Of a DNA stretch of 64,000 nucleotides, positions 1 through 12,300 are shown in pieces. Position 1 is the first letter of the stretch, and every line of letters starts with the position of its first letter. This DNA comes from Scenedesmus sp. ARA3. Its lineage: Eukaryota; Chlorophyta; Chlorophyceae; Sphaeropleales; Scenedesmaceae. Location of the stretch: positions 160,213-224,212 of the forward strand of contig RWJK01001545.1 of NCBI GenBank assembly GCA_004335835.1. Direction: 5' to 3'. The notes under the pieces are model-generated. The model saw only the letters and a list, made by a program, of their open reading frames with translations. It ran no database searches and had not been told where the DNA came from. The position numbers were made by a program, and so were the translations under genes.

Positions 1-63
1 AATCTGCTGCGATTGGCAGGTCGCGCATCGCAGCTGACATTTGTGTTGATCATCATGCTGCAG

Positions 64-289
64 GTACGTGGCGATGAGGGCGTTCAAGAAGGAGGAGCCC
101 TACCCCTACAACCTGATGCGCCACGCCCACCACACCCGGGAGAGCGTGCTGCACATCAGCAAGGAGGTGGTGCGGCTGGTGCAGGTAGCGCACACCGGCA
201 ACCTGCAGGCAGTGGTGAAGAAGTACAGCACGCAGAAGTTCTGCGAGGCAGCCATGGTGCAGCCGCCCCTGGAGATCCTTGACGAGTGA
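64..289 (+). CDS. 3' terminal exon of an unidentified protein (5' part outside window)
   Basis: The reading frame is open from an apparent 3' splice site (CTGCAG ending at base 63) to a TGA at 287-289 and encodes about 74 C-terminal residues. The frame begins with one base completing a codon, then Y-V-A-M-R-A-F-K-K-E-E-P-Y-P-Y-N, and ends P-P-L-E-I-L-D-E. The composition is that of a normal soluble protein: charged, with basic and aromatic residues, no triplet low complexity and no membrane segment. I do not recognise the family. The real gene extends to the left of the window, so neither its start nor its domain content can be judged. The coding call rests on the clean splice acceptor, the protein-like composition and the strong contrast with the triplet-rich sequence after the stop. 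Confidence 0.6.
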
Positions 290-1955
290 GTGGCGGCCTG
301 GACAGCTTTGGCAGTGCTGCCCGCCTGACCTGGTGTGGTGCCTGTGTTGCGCTGGCGGGAGCTGCCCGCCAGCCACAGGTGCAGCACATGTGAGACGGCC
401 GCCAACCTTCCGCAACTTGCAGCATCCCGTTGGTGTCCCTGCAGCTAGTCTGTATTGGAGTGTAAGCTGCTACTGCAAGGGGCAGCGCTACTGCTAGATA
501 CTCTTGCCGGCTGCACATTGGGGAGGGTCCGGTGTGTTCTGGGTGAAATTTCTGATATGTCCCTGTACACAAAGCTCAATTTGTTATGACAGGAAACAAA
601 ACTTGTCATGGCTGCATGTTCACTGCATTGTAGTACAGTTTTGTGGCTGCTGAGACTGCAGCACTGCTGTGCAGAATGCAGCTGGTTTTGTAGATGCTAG
701 CGATGTGTTTCAGGCTGGCATGCGTGTCGCGACATGTTGCTGCAGCTTTCTGGCAGCTGGGAATGTCAACACCGTGTTAACAGTGACCTTTGCAGGTAGA
801 TAGGTGGTTGATGAGTAGCTGCAGATAGACGATTGAGTGAGTACAATGCTGTGCTGCTTTCCCAGCACATAGTAGCACAGGTTTTGCATGCCTGCAGCTT
901 GTGCATTGCCCACAGCAATGTTGGCAGTGTGAGCCAGTGACCCCCGTTGAATTGCAGGGACATGTGCCGGGTTAGGCTGCTTGTGACTTTTTGTCTTGGT
1001 GTGTCACCTGCAGCAGCTTGCCTCTGGCCATTTCTTGCGTGTTACTGTTGGTGATCTCAGCGTGCATGTCTGAAGGTTTGCCGACTCAGTGACACTCTGG
1101 CAGTACCGTCACCTGACCACAATGACAATCAGACAGGAGATAGGCGTGGTAACTAGACAGTTGCGGTACAATGCTGTCTCCAGCTAACACTCATCAGGGC
1201 AACAGCAGCAAGTTGTTGGTGATCGTGGCTGATGCGTGCTACTTGAAATTGGACTGTGTTATTCTGCCACACAGTGTACCGGGCACGCAGTGATGCAAGT
1301 TCTTGATGCGTAACATGATGATGAGAGTACAGTACAGTACACAGTGTACCGGGCACGTAGTGGCACTGCGTGGCACACATCCTGTGCCATGTCGCCTCTC
1401 TAGGTACATGCACACTGCCACCTGGAACAGCATCCAAACCGCGACTTCACGCATCCTGCGAGGGCTCGTAATTATTGACAGCAAGTCCAGCGAAGCATGA
1501 GTGTGGTGCTGAAAGGCGGCAATCCTAAGCCCTGAAACACCATGGTCCTGGCTCAGGGCCTTGGCCAACAGCTTGTACAACCGATCTGCTGCCAGGCTTA
1601 GCAGGCCCTAGTACTAAATTTGGTTTTGTTCTGCTTTGTTACAGTTCTGCCAGTGCATTGCAGCTTGGCCATTCATTTGCTGCTCACACAGCACATGCTC
1701 TCGGCTGCTGCACCCACCGGCATTGTTTGACAAGCACATGTCACAAAGTGTGTACAAAACAAGTGTCACAGTTCTTGAATCAAGACTGCGTAGTCTGCAG
1801 GCTGCGAACAGGCTAGGTTCATCGCAAGCGCGCTATCACACCGTTCAAATGAGCGCCTGAGTTGAGCAGTTCTAGACATGAACGCGGCGATAGTATAGGA
1901 AAGCTCAACTGGGGTGCCGGCTTGTGTGGGCTTAGATCAGCAGGAGGCTGGCAGC
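290..1955. other. Intergenic: 3' UTR of the first gene and 5' region of the next
   Basis: No coding exon could be supported on either strand. The stretch holds a 19-bp direct repeat (1269-1287 and 1339-1357, 70 bp apart) around a GTAC-rich patch. The 5' UTR and promoter of the gene starting at 1956 presumably occupy the right end, but no TATA or other clear element was seen. Confidence 0.5.
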
Positions 1956-3645
1956 ATGTCTGCCCAGCACAACGGGCACAGACAGAGGGGTCGGGGCCGT
2001 GGGCGTAGTGGTGCACATCACCAACATGCCAGGGCTGCAATGGTGTCAGAGCTGCCTGCATGCAGCCCAGCAGCTGCTGCAGCAGCAGAGGAGGAGGATG
2101 AAGAGGATCTGGAATTCAAGCGGGAGGCTGCGCAGCTCTACAAGCAAGCAGGCCCCAAGCAGGTGCTGCCTGCAGGGCTCAGCGCGTCTGCACTGGCAGC
2201 AGCAGTGAAGCAGCTGGTTGCTGAGATGGGCCTGGCGAAGGCAGATGCAGAGGAGGCGCTGCTGGCCACTGCAGAGGAGCACTGCAAGCAATTTGCAAAG
2301 TGAGTGTGCATACTACGGCAGCACTAGCGCTGGCAACAGCGGCACTGCTAGCTTTGATACAGGGAAGTGCTTCCTGTACGTGGTGCATGTCTTCCTGCAA
2401 GCTGCTAGCCAATGGTTTGCCTGCCATGGAATGTCCATCGTCGACCTAAGCTAGCACCACTCAGCAGCAGCGACAGGGCATGTCTTCAGTTCCAGGCGTC
2501 CACCCACACACTGCGCTGCTCCAAACTGCTTCACCTTGTGTCCTGCAGCTGGCTGGATGAGGCGCAGATGTGGCTGGCCGTGCGCGCCGAGTCAAACACA
2601 GAAGCAGAGAAGATGAAGCAGGCCATGGAGGTGTCCCTGGCAGAGCTGGCAGCAGCAAAGGCAGCAGCAGAGGCAGCAGCGCCGCCGCTGACCAACCTGT
2701 CAGAGGAGCGGCTGCGCCGCAAGTTTGGCGGCTCTGCGCTGCTGCCGCGGCTGGAGGCTGTGCTGCCTGCCGCTGTGCTGTTCAGCGACGCCAGCCCGCT
2801 GCGCGGGCTGGTCAAGTTCAAGCTGGTGAACCTGCTGCGCCTGGAGGACGACTGCTGCAGGTGGTACCCCAACCCAGGCACGCGGCAGTACTGGGAGGCC
2901 TTTGGCAGTGAGTGGCAGGCTGGCTCAACAGCAGGCTGGCTGCCTGGGGGTTGTGAGTGTGGCGGTAGGGTGCGGTAGGCCGGCTTGGTATAGCTGCAGT
3001 TGCCATGTTGAGCAGTGGCATTTTGCGTATCAGTGCAGAAGCCACATGCTGTGGGAATGCAGTTTGCCAGTGCGCCTGGCAGTTTAGTTGTGCATGTCAG
3101 TGTCGGCAACGGCTGGGGCGCAACCTCACTGGTATGTGCCTGCAATGCTTGCCCTGCTGCTGCACCTCCAGAGCGCTGTGAGGAAGAGCTGACGAGCGCA
3201 CGTAGCAGCTGCACCCAGATAACCATCGCTGCACAGCCAGGCACTGCAGACCCACAGCAACAGGACCAGCCGCAGCAGGATTCTGCGTCGCGGTCAGAGC
3301 AGCAGCAGCAGCGCACGCAGCATGCGTGCTCGCCATCGCCACCGCCACTGCTGAGGCGGTTGGTTGAACCAGACCTGCCTGCGGCTGTGACCGCTGCACA
3401 GCAGCAGCAGCAGCAGCAGCAGCATGCGCGGCAGGCCTCTGTTGACAGTGCAGCCACTGACCCTGACAGCAGCTCAGCTGCTGCCAGCCTAGAGGAGCAG
3501 GCAGGTGGTGACCTGAAGCGCAGCAGCCGCAGGCGCCAGGCGCCCAGCAGGTTCCGCAGCCCCAGCCCCAGCACGCCCGGCGCTGCAGCAGCGGCAGCAG
3601 CAGCCAAGGGCCGTGGCACGCGGAAGCGGACGCCTGAGCCGCTGG

Positions 3646-3691
<46 letters not shown>

Positions 3692-4619
3692 GGGTGAGGC
3701 TACCAGCGGCGCCACCAGCAGCTCATCTGCCAAGGTTGCACGCATGGCTGGGGCGATGAGCATCGCCAGCAGCAGGACGTCGGCAGAGGCAGGTGCAGGG
3801 GCCATGCCACCGCCGCCGCCAGTGCCGCGCATGTCACCTGAGGCTGGCGCAGCAGGCACATCCACAGCAGCTGCTGCCGAATCACACAGCCAGCCTGAGC
3901 AGCAGCAGCGGCTGGTCAGCGGGCAGCTCAGTCCTGAGCAGCAGCAGCGGTTGGCTGACCTGAGCAGTGCGCTGGGCCAGCAGCCTGCTGTGATCAGGCA
4001 GCTGTCAGCACTGCTGCAGGCCGAGCATGACAGCGTGAGCCAGGCACTGTTTGCCATGCCGGAGACCGCTGGTGCAGTGCCGTGCATTTTCAGGGAGCAG
4101 CAGGGTGCTGCTGCAGCTGGCGACGGCGATGACAGCGATGACTTTGTAGAGATGGTGGCTGAAGTGCGGCCTGCACCACCTGCAGCAGCAGCGGCAGCAG
4201 CAGCAGCAGCAGCAGGGCAGCAAGAAGGCAGCTCTGATGAGGAGGATGACAAGCCTCTCTGCCAGCGTGTAGCCACAGCCGTCTCAGCAGCGGCAGCAGC
4301 AGCAGCAGAGTCTGATAGGGCAGGAACAGCAGGAGCATCAGCAGCTATGCTGCCAGATGCATCAGCAGCAGCAGCAACAGCTGCAGCAGCAGGCATGCCA
4401 GTTGTAGTGTGGCAGGCTACACATGCAGCAGGGCCGGGGCGAGTGAGTTCTGCTGTCACCATGCAGACGTTGCTAGCTTTGCAACAGCAGCAGCAGCTTG
4501 TTCAGCAACAGCGTGTGCAGCAGTTCCTGCAGCATCAACAGCTGCAGCAGCAGCAACAGCAGCAGCAGCAGCAGCAGCAGCATGTGTTTGAAGATGATGA
4601 CGTGATCATTATAGATTAG
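1956..4619 (+). CDS. UIM- and SIM-containing protein with polyAla and polyGln tracts
   Basis: Three exons (1956-2299, 2549-2907, 3172-4619) give 716 residues, and all junctions are GT-AG with matching phase. The N terminus has an RG-rich stretch (R-G-R-G-R-G-R). Exon 2 opens with N-W-L-D-E-A-Q and carries E-K-M-K-Q-A-M-E-V-S-L-A-E, which fits the ubiquitin-interacting motif (A-phi-x-x-S-x-x-E). A conserved-looking block follows (about residues 165-235, K-F-G-G-S to Y-W-E-A-F-G). Exon 3 is low complexity: polyAla from a (GCT)n run at about 3646-3690, polyGln from CAG runs at 3402-3422 and 4545-4580, and acidic patches. The last residues are D-D-D-V-I-I-I-D, a textbook SUMO-interacting motif. 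UIM plus SIM suggests a reader of mixed ubiquitin/SUMO signals, probably nuclear; that role is inferred. Nothing shows an enzymatic domain. The start is the ATG before M-S-A-Q-H; an in-frame codon further upstream cannot be excluded. Confidence 0.8.
3646..3690 (+). repeat. (GCT)n triplet run coding polyalanine
   Basis: About 15 consecutive GCT codons lie inside exon 3 of the UIM/SIM gene. The same triplet read in a different frame (CAG) makes the polyGln tracts near the end of the same exon. Such runs are expected to vary in length between strains. Confidence 0.9.
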
Positions 4620-6069
4620 GGTGTTTTGCTTTGTAGCAGTGGGGATGCCGCGTTAATCGGCTATGATGTAGCTTGAGATGTGCTAGCTTTGGTTTTATGA
4701 ATGGCCGCTGTGCCTCACCACCGCGATTGTAGCAGCAAAACATCGTTGTTGAGCGGCTCAACAGCAGCAGCAAGCTGCTGTGGTGTACGTATCTGGTAAG
4801 CAGGCAGTAGTCAGCAACTGAAATTGGACTCCAACACCATGGGCAGTTTCCTGTATATTAGTTGTAGCACGGGCTCCAGTTGGACTCATTTGTAGGTCTT
4901 GGGTGCTCAAAAAGTTTCATCCTCTGATGCCTCAGGCTCCCCATACAGGAACTTATTTGGGTTGTGTTGCAGATGTGAACCTGCAGCTGCTGTGCTGTTG
5001 GTGTCTCATATGAGGCTTGCAAGTCAGCAGCCACTTGCAGCTGCAACTCCTGCAAGAGTTCCTGCAGCTGCAGTTTCTCGCACCGATTTTCAGTACAGTC
5101 ATGCGTGATGCTTGCCAGTGTGCCGACAAGTCTGATGGGTTGTTTGGTGATTGCTGACCGTGTTACGGCAAACGGCTGTGGCTGTAGTCCACAACCCAGG
5201 GCTGGTCACTTGTGCGGCCTGTGCCGTGTGTCTTTTCTTTTGTTACCAGGGGGGGACGAAATCCTACTGGCTAGTCAGACGCAACAGCCGTGTGTCCAGC
5301 TCACGTGCGAAACCAGCAGCACAAGTTTGCTGTGCCCTACAGGCGCGCTGGCACTGCTGCCATGCGCTGACTGTGTAGCACTGTCGAAACAACCTTGAGA
5401 GTAACCTGGGCGATCTGGAGACCCTTTGCTGCCAGTGGCCGTTGAGGAGGCTATGTTACAAAGATCCATCCTTTCCATGTCTTGTACAAATGCGGTCAGG
5501 AACCCTGCTCTCATATGCTAGCATGCAACTGGTGAACAGCAAGCTCGGTTGGCGGCTCCAGCACTCATGCACAGCACTGTCCGTCGCTGAACAAGCAACC
5601 TTGCTGAAAAGCTGGGCGCTGTTGCATGCAATCGCATTCAAGCAACACTGGCTTATTGCAGCCACATGCCTGCATATGTGAGATCCTGCACAACATCCCG
5701 CACGAATCCAGTGCTGAGCAGGGTTCCTGCATGATGCCACTGATCAAACCACAGATACATGTGCAGAAACTACGCCATGCTACAACATGCCAAACAAAGC
5801 ACGCCCCCACAAGGGACTCCGTACCACCACACCAGCTAGCAAACACGCATATGCTTGCTGCGTTGCAACTGCCAGCTGTAACTCACAGCTGTCTCGCGCC
5901 TACACAAACAAACAGTGGATATGCGTGTTGGCCAGACTCACTGCTGTGTCAATCGTCCCAGCAGCATGCTGCAGCAAGCATCCCTGCTCGGACTTGAGAA
6001 GCACTGCAGGAGTTTGCTGCAGCAGGCTGAATGACGGTGCTGCCCGCTTGCTGCTGCTGCTGCTGCTGC
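4620..6069. other. Intergenic between convergent genes
   Basis: It lies between the stop of the UIM/SIM gene (+) and the stop of the small coiled-coil gene (-), so it should hold two 3' UTRs. No exon with plausible splice sites and protein-like composition was found on either strand. Confidence 0.5.
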
Positions 6070-7159
6070 CTATTCGTGCGCCTTCACTTGCAGCGACTGC
6101 AGGTAGTCTGGATTTGCTAGGCTGCTGATCTCTTGCACCACAGCCTGCAGCACGTACAGCAGCAAGCAGGGTAAGCCAGGCACATAGCAATGGACTCAAG
6201 CCGGGCAACGTGGCAGTACTAGGCAAAGGTGTGCTTCAAAGCGGCAGGAGGTCCGCTCTTACACTGCAGCAGCTGCATGAGCAGCTCTGCACCAACAGTA
6301 CTGACTGCTGCCAGCGGCTCCTCATATGGCATGTGATACGATGCGTGTGGTACTGCTGCTGACGCCCGCATGCTGCTGTTGCCACCTGCGCAGATGCTGA
6401 GGTGCACGCTGTCCTGCCCATGCTTGCATTTGCATCTACAACCACAACTCAACTTTCCCCAAGCCAGCCGCGCCCCGCACCTTGAGCTGCTTCCAGGCCT
6501 TGTCGCGCGCCGCGTCTGCCTCCTGCTGCTCCTTGCGCAGCCGCTGCAGCTTCTCCTGCAGCTCCTGCACGTCTGCAGGCTTGCTGCCCTTGAGGGGTGT
6601 GTCCCGCTCCTGGCCCTTGCTGCCCAGCTCTGATTTCAGCCGCGCAATCTCTGTACCACGGAAAGGCATTTCGGTAACTTAAAAGAGTGCAAACAATGAG
6701 ACAAATGCCAGTGTTGCACACAACCAAGTCGAAGGAGGTGCAGGATGCCAAGATGACTCAGCAAGACAGCAGAACAGCCAGGCACGCAGCCCAGGTCCTC
6801 CACTTGTTCTGAGCAACTCGGCAGGTGCTGGCCTGCAGTTATTGGTGCTGAAACACACTATTACTGGCAACAAGGTTTCCTGCATGCGCAACACAGCGTC
6901 CACTGCACTACTGTGATGCACATCAGCAGGCATGATGTTGACATGGGCATTGAACAGGCCCCTACCAACCTGCTCGTGCCAAGCTCAGCTCCGCGCGCAG
7001 ATCATCCACATCCATGTCCTCTACTGGTGTGTCCTGCAGCTGTTGTGGCTCGCTCTTGTCGGTGGTGGTGGTTGGCTCCTCTACTGTCTGCACCTCCACT
7101 GCGTCCGACCTCTCAGCTGTGTCACTGTTTCCATTGCTCTTTCCCTTTTTCTTCGCCAT
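6070..7159 (-). CDS. Small coiled-coil protein of unknown function
   Basis: Three exons on the minus strand (7159-6970, 6650-6481, 6144-6070) join in phase to 144 residues. The N terminus is lysine-rich (M-A-K-K-K-G-K), followed by an acidic, Thr-rich linker. From about residue 53 a heptad-like coiled coil begins (D-D-L-R-A-E-L, A-R-L-K-S-E-L) and continues after a Pro/Gly break as V-Q-E-L-Q-E-K-L-Q-R-L-R-K-E. The last exon supplies A-V-V-Q-E-I-S-S-L-A-N-P-D-Y-L-Q. If the second intron were retained, translation would run into a stop at 6436 after 14 extra residues, so an alternative 134-residue end exists. I do not recognise the family. The gene is divergent from the lumen-protein gene, with about 330 bp between start codons, so a shared promoter is possible. 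Confidence 0.65.
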
Positions 7160-7489
7160 TGCGATCAGAGGCTCAACAAGCCTACAGCAGGTGCCCGACT
7201 TACAGGCTCACAAACGCGGCAGGTTGACGCTTTGTCAGCATAAGAAAGGTTTTGTAGTGATGAAAATTGACCAACTCAGCGTGCTGAAACCAGGAGCGGG
7301 AAATTTGCAACTTGAACACAGCAAGCCCTGATGTTTTGCCAGAGACAATCTCACACGCTTGGACCGTTATATGGAGTGTGTGTCCGCATTTTGTGTCATT
7401 AAATTGTTTGGTGTTGACGATCACGAAGCTACGAAGCTCTACAACATCACCGCGCACTTGTTGCACTTGCCCGTTTGGCAGCTGCTAAA
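7160..7489. promoter_or_regulatory. Probable bidirectional promoter region
   Basis: Only 330 bases separate the start codon of the coiled-coil gene (-) from that of the lumen-protein gene (+). Both 5' UTRs and both promoters must fit here. The segment is visibly more AT-rich and poorer in CAG/CTG than its surroundings. No specific binding site was recognised; the assignment comes from gene geometry. Confidence 0.45.
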
Positions 7490-8583
7490 ATGCTACAGCA
7501 GCGACTCCGTCAGCCATTCAGCAGCTGCGGCGCTGCCAGACCACATAAGGGGGCCTTAGCAGTGCGTTGCTCCAGCAGCAGGCCTGGCAATGCTGGTGTC
7601 AGTCCAATCTCAGCAGTAGCAGACCGGCGAGCAGTGCTGACGCAGCTGGCAGCATCTGTGAGCTTTCTGGCGGGCTTGCAGGGTGCCAATGCGAACCCAG
7701 CAGCAGCTGAGGAGCTGACAGTGGCGCAAGCAGCTGCTGGCGGGTTCATTGACTGGTGGAAGAGCCGCAGGACTGTCAATGGCGGGTACAAGTTGCTTGC
7801 CCCGCTGTATGCAGCACAGCAGCGCCTGCAGCAGGCCAGTGACGTTCTTAGCACAGAGGCCGTGGGCAGCACGGAGCTGCTGTCAGCGCTGCAGCTGGTG
7901 CGCGCCTCCAGCCTCAACTGCTACATGTTTGAGGCGCTGCCAGACGACACGATAGAGACCAAGGCCAGCCTGCTGACACAGAAGTTCGAGACTAAGCTGT
8001 CAGGTGAGCAAATGCTGACGGCAAGGTGAATGAGAATCATTAGCAGCAACTTAGCAGTCTGCGGATTTTGTTTGTTGGGTGGTTTTGGCTGGGGTGACGC
8101 TATGCATTGTTATGGTGTTTGCTTGGGAACCAGGCGCCGCCTTTTTTGTCAGCTGCGCCGCAACTGCCTCCAGCTGCATGCTGTGCTTTTAAGATAATAT
8201 GAATGCAACAGCAGCCATAGCATGACGGCTTCGATTCTGCACAAGCCAAGGCATCGTGCCATGGGACACATCAAGGTGCGCTGCTTGTGCGTGCCTCCTG
8301 CAACATCAGCAATGCCTTGCCCTGCCGTACCTTGCGCGCAGACCCCTGCACCTTCCGCATCGTGCTGAAGAACGCTACAGACCTGGAGCCTGCAGCGGTG
8401 CAGGATGTGGCGCGTGAGAAGATGGAGTTGCTGGTGCTGTCGTACCAAAAGCTGGACGGCTACCTGGAAATGGCTCGCGAGGGCACTGATGATGCGGTGC
8501 CCAAGGCGCGCGAGCAGCTCAAGGCCACACAGCTGATTGCAGCAGACATTGAGGCCTTCGTGAAGCAGACATTGGGGGTGTGA
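7490..8583 (+). CDS. Predicted thylakoid-lumen protein with Tat-type targeting
   Basis: Two exons (7490-8003, 8342-8583) give 251 residues. The N terminus looks like a bipartite chloroplast presequence. First comes an Arg/Ser-rich stromal transit region (about residues 1-45), then D-R-R-A-V-L, a hydrophobic segment (about residues 50-66) and A-N-A as a likely lumenal processing site. The twin Arg ahead of the hydrophobic stretch suggests the Tat (delta-pH) route. The mature part (about 180 residues) is predicted largely helical, with W-W-K-S-R-R early and repeated amphipathic segments near the end (Y-L-E-M-A-R-E, A-A-D-I-E-A-F-V-K-Q). It resembles small helical lumen proteins in size, but I could not place it in PsbQ or another named family. 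Targeting is inferred from the sequence; function is unknown. Confidence 0.75.
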
Positions 8584-9341
8584 GCAGGTGTGAGCAGGTT
8601 GCTGTGGCAGTTCAGTTTCATCTATGCTATTTGCAGATGGGCATGTGGAGAAGGCAGCCACAGATGGCTTGCGGCTGCACCCTTTTGCAAAGTCATGCAG
8701 AACCGTGTGATGCCATGTAGCAAATCTCGAGTGCTGAGCATTCTACATGTGATGTGGCTGCTCTGCTGGAAGCTCTGTGCTTGGCAAGTCCCTGTCTGTA
8801 TAACCGCACAAGCAGAGTGATTGCTGTGCACAGACTGTGTGCGCTGCCTTCATGGCGTGTGGGGCTATGGTTTGACACCAGCGCCGGTGTTGTTGCATTG
8901 TGGCAGTTGCAGTTTCCTTCAATTGGTGTGGAGGGCTGTGACTTTGAATGGTGTTCCGTTGTATAGGTGAACAGATACAGCAGCTGCAGGTGTTACGAGT
9001 ACCCTACCTGCCAACGTGTGTGCACTGCACAGGCTCAGCCTGGCTGAGGTAGGGTTTGGCGTGTTGTTACTCGTGCTCGTCTGCAAAGTGCAGGGCCCAA
9101 AGTATTGTGTATCAGTGATGTCATTTGTATATTGTGTTGTTGTTGCTGTTTATGGTGGACCAGTGGCAGTGAAACATGTCGAGAGCGGCGAAAGCTTTCT
9201 GTCACTAGCACCAACACCTGCCACGAAACGCCTGCGTGTTACCTGCATAACATTTCTAGTTCGTTTATTTCAGTAAAACACAGCTGAGAGTCCAGCAGGC
9301 GACGTGAACTGCAAACTGGGCAGCTGTCGTGGCGGGAAGTA
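8584..9341. other. Intergenic, no gene seen
   Basis: Contains the 3' UTR of the lumen-protein gene and the promoter/5' UTR of the MORN gene, which point the same way. No further exon or repeat was supported. Confidence 0.5.
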
Positions 9342-12300
9342 ATGGAGGCACCCGTTCGCCGCAGCAGCTCGCCTTTGAGGGCAAGCTCTCCACCAAGGAG
9401 CCGAGGAGCAGCAGGATTGTGCGTTGAGCCCTCCGAATGGCCTTCTGGACACTACCCAAGCCCTCCAGGGCCATCCACAGTGCTGCTCAGGCGTGCTGCT
9501 GAGCCACCAAATCCAGTGCTGCCAAAGCAGAAAGTGACCAAGGAACTGCCGAAGACTATGCGAGAGCGCATGCCATTGGCAGCCAGTCTGACAGGCAAGT
9601 GAAATTAGCAGCAGAGCTGGCTTGTCAAGCGCAGCATATGCTGCGCAGCATGCATGCAAGGGTAACGCCTGCCATAGCTACTGCATGGCATGCAATACCA
9701 TGTAACAACGCAGCAGCATTATTAAAGCAACCGTCATGTGGCACCATGCAGGTGCTGGGCGAGCTGGAAAGGTCGGCTGCCTTGCAGGCAGCAAGGGCAG
9801 CATGTACAAGGGGCAGGTGTTGGCTGGCAGGCCACATGGCAAGGGACAGTACTGGGCTCCGGTAAGCTGCAGTTGTGCACTGTTGACTACCAGCACTGCA
9901 GCTGATTGCGTTCAGCGGCTGATGCTGACATCAGCAGTGAGGCCATATCAGCAACTCGAAGCTGCTCGTGCCTCGCGCGCAAGCCACAGCTGCGTGGTCG
10001 CACAACGACGCATCTTGCAGGTTGTACACACCATCAATCTGCTATCAACTGCAACTAAACGCTGCAGCACCTAACTCAGCCCCTGTTGTGCTGCCCGCAG
10101 GCTGTGAGGCCAGGTGGCGCCGTGCGCCTGGTGTACGAGGGTGACTTCTGCAAGGGCGTGAGGGAGGGCCAGGGCACAGCCTACGAGCACAGCGGGGAGG
10201 TGTACACAGGCGCTTGGCAGCAGAACAAGCGCACAGGGCCAGGTGTGCTGGGGTGTGCTAGCAGCTCAGCATCAGGTGCCTGCAGCAGTGCTCAGCAGAA
10301 GGGCTGGGGGACGCCCACATGTGCTGTCGTGTGCGCAGTGTGCACCTGGCGCAGTGTGAAGCATCATGCTTGCCGGTGCCGCTGCCTGCAGGATGCCAGT
10401 AAGAGGTGTGTATTGTTGCAAAATATCCAACGGACAGAGCAGCTGACATGTCTCCATCATGCTATTCCCCCTGGTGACTGCTGCAGGGCGCTTGGCATAC
10501 AAGGACGGCAGCATCTATGACGGCATGTGGCACGCAGACAGGCGCCACGGCGTGGGTACCTTTTACCACACCAGCGGGGACATATTCGTGGGCACCTTTG
10601 TGGATGGGAAGCGCCACGGCCTGGGCACCACCTACATGCCCAGCAGAGGTGCGTGGCTGTGCATGCTACCTTAGGCTGTTTAGGCCCTACAACTGCACAT
10701 GTCGGCTGCTGCTGTCATTCATGCTGCTGGCAGTGGCTGTACTGTACGTTCAGCAGTTGTGTGTCGTCAGCTGTTGCAGCTGCAGTGTGCTTGCAGCTGG
10801 GCATATCCTGCAGAGGCATTGCCATCCACTTCATCTGCTGCTGCTTGCAGGCAAGAAGTATGTGGCAGAGTACGTCAATGACTGCCCCAGCTGTGGCAGC
10901 TTCTTTGACCTGGGCGACGATGACGTGGAGCCGCCACCCAGCCAGCAGCTGCGCGGCACCATTGCAGCAGGCACGCTGCGGCAGCACTTGGCCAGCCAGC
11001 AACCACCAAGCCAGCTGCCCGTACTGCAGCTCAGCCAGCCAAGCAAGGTCAGTCAGCAACCCGGCAGCTCATTGGTTTAGCCTGCATGACGGGCAGTGCT
11101 GCAGCAAGTAATGCCTCTAAGCAAGAACCACTGCTTTGACATCTGCTGGCAACCTGTGTATGACATGTGTGATTGAACGCAGTTAGGCAAGAGCTGCTTG
11201 CCGCTCTACTGCTGTAATGGTGGAAAACTGTGTGGGTGTGTCACAGGTGCTTGCCAAGGAGTTTGTGGCTGTGAGGCAGCAGCGCAAGCAGCTCAAGCCT
11301 GGCGCAGCTGATGCAGCGGCCGCTGGTGACAACACCCTGCCTGCTGACAGCATCAGCCTGCTGCGCCATGCCTTCATCCTCATTGCTGGTGAGCACCTAG
11401 CTACCTTCAAGTGCAGAAGCTTGGCAATTGTGAGTTGTCCAACCTGCCGAGGCAGCGCTGCAGCTGTGACACATGTTGATGTTCGATCTGCAGTGCTTCA
11501 GCAATCAGCCTTGAGCTGTGGCAGATGAACCGCAGTCATTGGCACCGCAGAACATGTTGCTGTGCTTGCTGCCGACGCGCCTGCTGCTGCTACTGCTGCG
11601 CAGGTGGCGACGACACCGCAGCCTTTGTGCTGCCCCACCAGCTGCAGGAGCTCATGGTGCTGGCTGGCCTGGATCCAGCCGCAGCCTCTGTGGTGAAGCT
11701 GCTGGGCCTGCTGCAGGAGCGCATCGCGCGCGCAGCAGGCAGCGGCGGCGAGGCGCGGCTGCACCTGGACGAGTTCTTGGGCGTGGTGTGCTTCTTCAGG
11801 CAGCAGCCGCTGGAGGTGCTGGAGCATGAGCAGGTGCAGCAGGCGGCAGCTGATGCGGCGGCCAGGGCGGCTGCCGCTGCAGCTGCTGAGGAGGAGGGTG
11901 GCGAGGAGGAGCAGCAGCAGTGCGAAGAGGGGCAGGAAAGTTGGCAGGAGCATGCAGAGGGTGACGATGCAATGCAGCCTGCAGCAGCAGCGGCAGCAGA
12001 CACCAGTTCAGTGCCAGCCTGGGGTGCAGCAACTGACGAGGACATGTTGGAGCGTCACATTGAGCAGCACAGAAGCAGAGGCCAATCAGCAGCTGCAAAA
12101 CCAGCACCAGAGCCAGACTTAGTTGTCTCCTGCCTTGATATAGCAGACCCAGAGTCAGGAGCACAGGCGGCAGCAGAGCCGCAGCAGGCAGCAGAGCCGC
12201 AGGCAGCGGAACAGCAGGCAGCGGAACAGCAGGTAGCTGAGTCTGGCAAAGCGCCGGGCAGCAGCCTGCAGGTGCAGCAGCCTGAGCTGCCTAGTGCTGT

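Noticed and set aside
2531..4462. A 643-codon open frame antisense to the UIM/SIM gene
   Set aside because: It exists because CAG/CTG triplets stay open on both strands. Its product is Ala/Cys/Ser low complexity, and the plus-strand model has proper introns and recognisable motifs.
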